The position numbers and the translations under genes are program-made. DNA of 7,855 nucleotides from Accumulibacter sp964428215. Its GTDB lineage: Bacteria > Pseudomonadota > Gammaproteobacteria > Burkholderiales > Rhodocyclaceae. Below the pieces are notes generated by a model. It worked only from the letters and a program-made list of their open reading frames with translations. It made no database searches and was not told the DNA's origin. Shown piece after piece: positions 6,577 to 7,855 of this stretch (within the stretch, counting starts at the first letter, position 1; every line of letters begins with the position of its first letter). Location of the stretch: positions 1 through 7,855 of the forward strand of contig CAYRXO010000168.1 of NCBI GenBank assembly GCA_964428215.1, written 5' to 3'.

Positions 6577-7071
6577 ATGAGTTTCAAAACCCCGGATCTC
6601 CTGGATGAACACGAAGCCCTGGTACGTGCTGGCAACGTGCGGGTGCTTGCACCGATGTTTCAAATTTACGGCGCCAGAAAAACGTTCAGCGGTCAGGTGG
6701 TCACGCTGAAGCTTTTCGAAGACAACTCGCTGGTACGCGAGCTTTTTTCTGAAAACGGCCAGTCCAGGGTATTGGTCGTCGACGGCGGGGGCTCTCTACG
6801 TTGTGCCCTGGTCGGCGACCAGCTCGCCGTACTGGCGCAAGGCAATGCCTGGGAAGGCGTCGTGGTCTATGGCTGTATCCGCGATTCTGAAGACATCGGA
6901 CAGATCGATATCGGCGTCCGGGCACTCAATACCCACCCGCTGAAAAGCGTCAAAAAAGGCGTCGGCGAGCGGAACGCCGTCGTGACCTTCGGCGGCGTTT
7001 CCTTCAAACCCGGCGAATGGCTGTATGCAGACGCCGACGGCATCGTCGTCAGTGACCGGCCATTACTTTGA
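6577..7071 (+). CDS. rraA: RraA-family protein (RNase E regulator / HMG aldolase-like)
   Basis: A 164-aa member of the RraA/MenG-like family. E. coli RraA binds RNase E and inhibits it; relatives are metal-dependent 4-hydroxy-4-methyl-2-oxoglutarate aldolases or oxaloacetate decarboxylases. Sequence hallmarks are DLLDEHE near the start, FEDNSLVRELF (47-57), VLVVDGGGSLRCALVGD (65-81), VVVYGCIRD (96-103) and YADADGIVVSD (150-160). The spacing D81, R102, D103 fits the D-x20-R-D metal/substrate motif described for the aldolases, so an enzymatic role is possible as well as RNase E control. Sequence cannot separate these roles. A clear AAAGGA ribosome-binding site lies 6 nt before the ATG. It starts 28 bp after clpA with no terminator between, so it is probably transcribed with clpSA. 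Confidence 0.92.
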   Translation: MSFKTPDLLDEHEALVRAGNVRVLAPMFQIYGARKTFSGQVVTLKLFEDNSLVRELFSENGQSRVLVVDGGGSLRCALVGDQLAVLAQGNAWEGVVVYGCIRDSEDIGQIDIGVRALNTHPLKSVKKGVGERNAVVTFGGVSFKPGEWLYADADGIVVSDRPLL

Positions 7072-7083
7072 TACACGCTGTAA

Positions 7084-7112
7084 CTGTCACTTATATCAAT
7101 ATCGATTACAAT
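7084..7112 (+). promoter_or_regulatory. Candidate sigma-70 promoter for the ankyrin gene
   Basis: CTGTCA (7084-7089, four of six) and TACAAT (7107-7112, five of six) are spaced by 17 bp in an AT-rich patch just after the rraA stop. An overlapping alternative is TTGATA (7068-7073) with TATATC (7092-7097), 18 bp apart. The first would start transcription near 7119, only about 10 nt before the earliest ATG of the ankyrin gene, which favours a start codon further downstream. Confidence 0.4.
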
Positions 7113-7128
7113 CTGCTGTCGCTGCTTG

Positions 7129-7764
7129 ATGACGAACACCGATCAGCGCAAAATACTGCGGCAATCAATCATTTTGCCCGTTGCCATGCGCAGTATGGAG
7201 AAGTCGGTTGTTGCCCGCCCGGCAGCGACCAAGGCTTCCCGAATGACGGAGCATCATTTGAACGCACCCATCGATCTGCTGAAAGCAATTCGCAGAGGCC
7301 GGCTGAATGCGGTCAAAGCGGCGCTGGACTCGGGAGCATCGGACGAACTGAACGACGCTCGGGGCGAACCCGGTTTGCCGCTCGGCATTGCCTGTTTTCT
7401 GGGTTTTGCCGACATCGTTCGCGAATTGATCAATCGTGGCGCCAAAGTCAACGCCAGCGACAACGCGTCAGCAACCTCCCCCCTGTCAATGGCTTTGCGT
7501 GGCAAGCGCAAGACCGTCGTCGAATTGTTGATCGAACTCGGCGCAGAGATCCCGCCCGGTACGCAAACCGGATTAAGCGAGCGGGAATTGCTGCTCGCCC
7601 GCTGGCGAGCACAGCACCATGCCGTGAAATCGGCTACCGCAGCCAACAAGGCCAATCTGCCGGAATTTGAAGAAATCGTTATGCCCCGCTGCTTCGGCAC
7701 CGATACGGCAGTACTCGAAGCCGAAGTGATTCGCGCCGCACGCAACATGGAAAAAAAAGCGTGA
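7129..7764 (+). CDS. Ankyrin-repeat protein, function unknown
   Basis: The 211-aa product contains three recognisable ankyrin repeats: about 47-78 (IDLLKAIRRGRLNAVKAALDSG), 81-112 (GLPLGIACFLGFADIVRELINRGAKVN) and 117-145 (SPLSMALRGKRKTVVELLIELGAEIP). Ankyrin repeats mediate protein-protein contacts, and the partner is unknown. The C-terminal 65 residues are charged and probably helical, ending in EKKA over a run of eight A bases. I see no signal peptide or membrane segment, so a cytoplasmic location is likely. The start is uncertain. ATG 7129 gives the longest frame but has no ribosome-binding site; ATG 7186, 7195 and 7243 are alternatives, and the last has AAGG 8 nt upstream and begins shortly before the first repeat. 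The basic, low-complexity N-terminal 38 residues may therefore be untranslated. It lies 57 bp after rraA and seems to have its own promoter. Confidence 0.75.
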   Translation: MTNTDQRKILRQSIILPVAMRSMEKSVVARPAATKASRMTEHHLNAPIDLLKAIRRGRLNAVKAALDSGASDELNDARGEPGLPLGIACFLGFADIVRELINRGAKVNASDNASATSPLSMALRGKRKTVVELLIELGAEIPPGTQTGLSERELLLARWRAQHHAVKSATAANKANLPEFEEIVMPRCFGTDTAVLEAEVIRAARNMEKKA

Positions 7765-7835
7765 ACGCCGCTTAGATGCGGGTTCCTGCAGCGCCCTTTC
7801 CGAGCCTGTCCGCAATTTTGTGTGTGAGGCATAAC

Positions 7836-7855
7836 ATGTCAGCAAGAAGGAGCAT
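7836..7855 (+). CDS. Possible start of the next gene (partial)
   Basis: An ATG at 7836 is preceded by GAGG (7826-7829) at a 6-nt spacing and begins MSARRS before the window ends. Alternatively the strong AAGGAG at 7847-7852 is the ribosome-binding site of a gene starting just past the right edge, in which case the ATG at 7836 is not used or heads a short leader peptide. Too little is visible to identify a product. Confidence 0.3.

Noticed and set aside
7757..7773. AAGCG / CGCTT hairpin with an A-run at the end of the ankyrin gene
   Set aside because: In the ankyrin direction there is no T-run. On the other strand it resembles a terminator, but the stem is only 5 bp and no minus-strand gene is visible to its right.

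Overview
This window looks like ordinary chromosomal DNA from a Gram-negative betaproteobacterium. The moderately high GC content, the divergent csp / clpS-clpA arrangement typical of proteobacteria, a BepA-type periplasmic M48 protease and a stand-alone soxYZ pair would fit a Rhodocyclales-like organism (Dechloromonas/Accumulibacter type). That placement is inference from gene content; there is no rRNA or other marker to fix it. I see no rRNA, tRNA, insertion sequence, CRISPR array or phage gene.

Left part (1-2070): a minus-strand pair, bepA-like M48 metalloprotease with TPRs followed by a TusA-family sulfur carrier, probably one transcript. Beyond tusA, up to base 2, there is only a weakly supported 61-codon reading frame. 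A 123-bp divergent gap separates the protease gene from moaC.

Middle part (2071-3498): moaC, soxY and soxZ run in the same direction with short gaps (63 and 15 bp). MoaC makes cyclic pyranopterin monophosphate for molybdenum cofactor. SoxYZ is the periplasmic thiosulfate-oxidation carrier, with the sulfur substrate bound to a C-terminal cysteine. With TusA on the other side of the protease gene, three of the genes in the first 3.5 kb handle sulfur or molybdenum cofactor. No SoxAX, SoxB or SoxCD is present here.

Centre (3476-3977): soxZ converges on a cold-shock-domain gene (minus strand) that ends in a clear intrinsic terminator. The csp gene is divergent from clpS across 251 bp, which holds a plausible csp promoter with a leader of about 125 nt and two near-identical 16-bp direct repeats 32 bp apart.

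Right part (3978-7855): clpS and clpA abut (stop directly followed by start) and encode the N-degron adaptor and the AAA+ unfoldase of the ClpAP protease. An RraA-family gene follows after 28 bp. Then comes an ankyrin-repeat protein of unknown role, preceded by its own promoter-like sequence, and finally the ribosome-binding site and first codons of a possible next gene.

No undescribed multi-gene system is evident. The points most worth checking are the paired repeats upstream of clpS, the extra Cys/His cluster in MoaC, the moaC-soxYZ/tusA neighbourhood, and the ankyrin gene's start and promoter.
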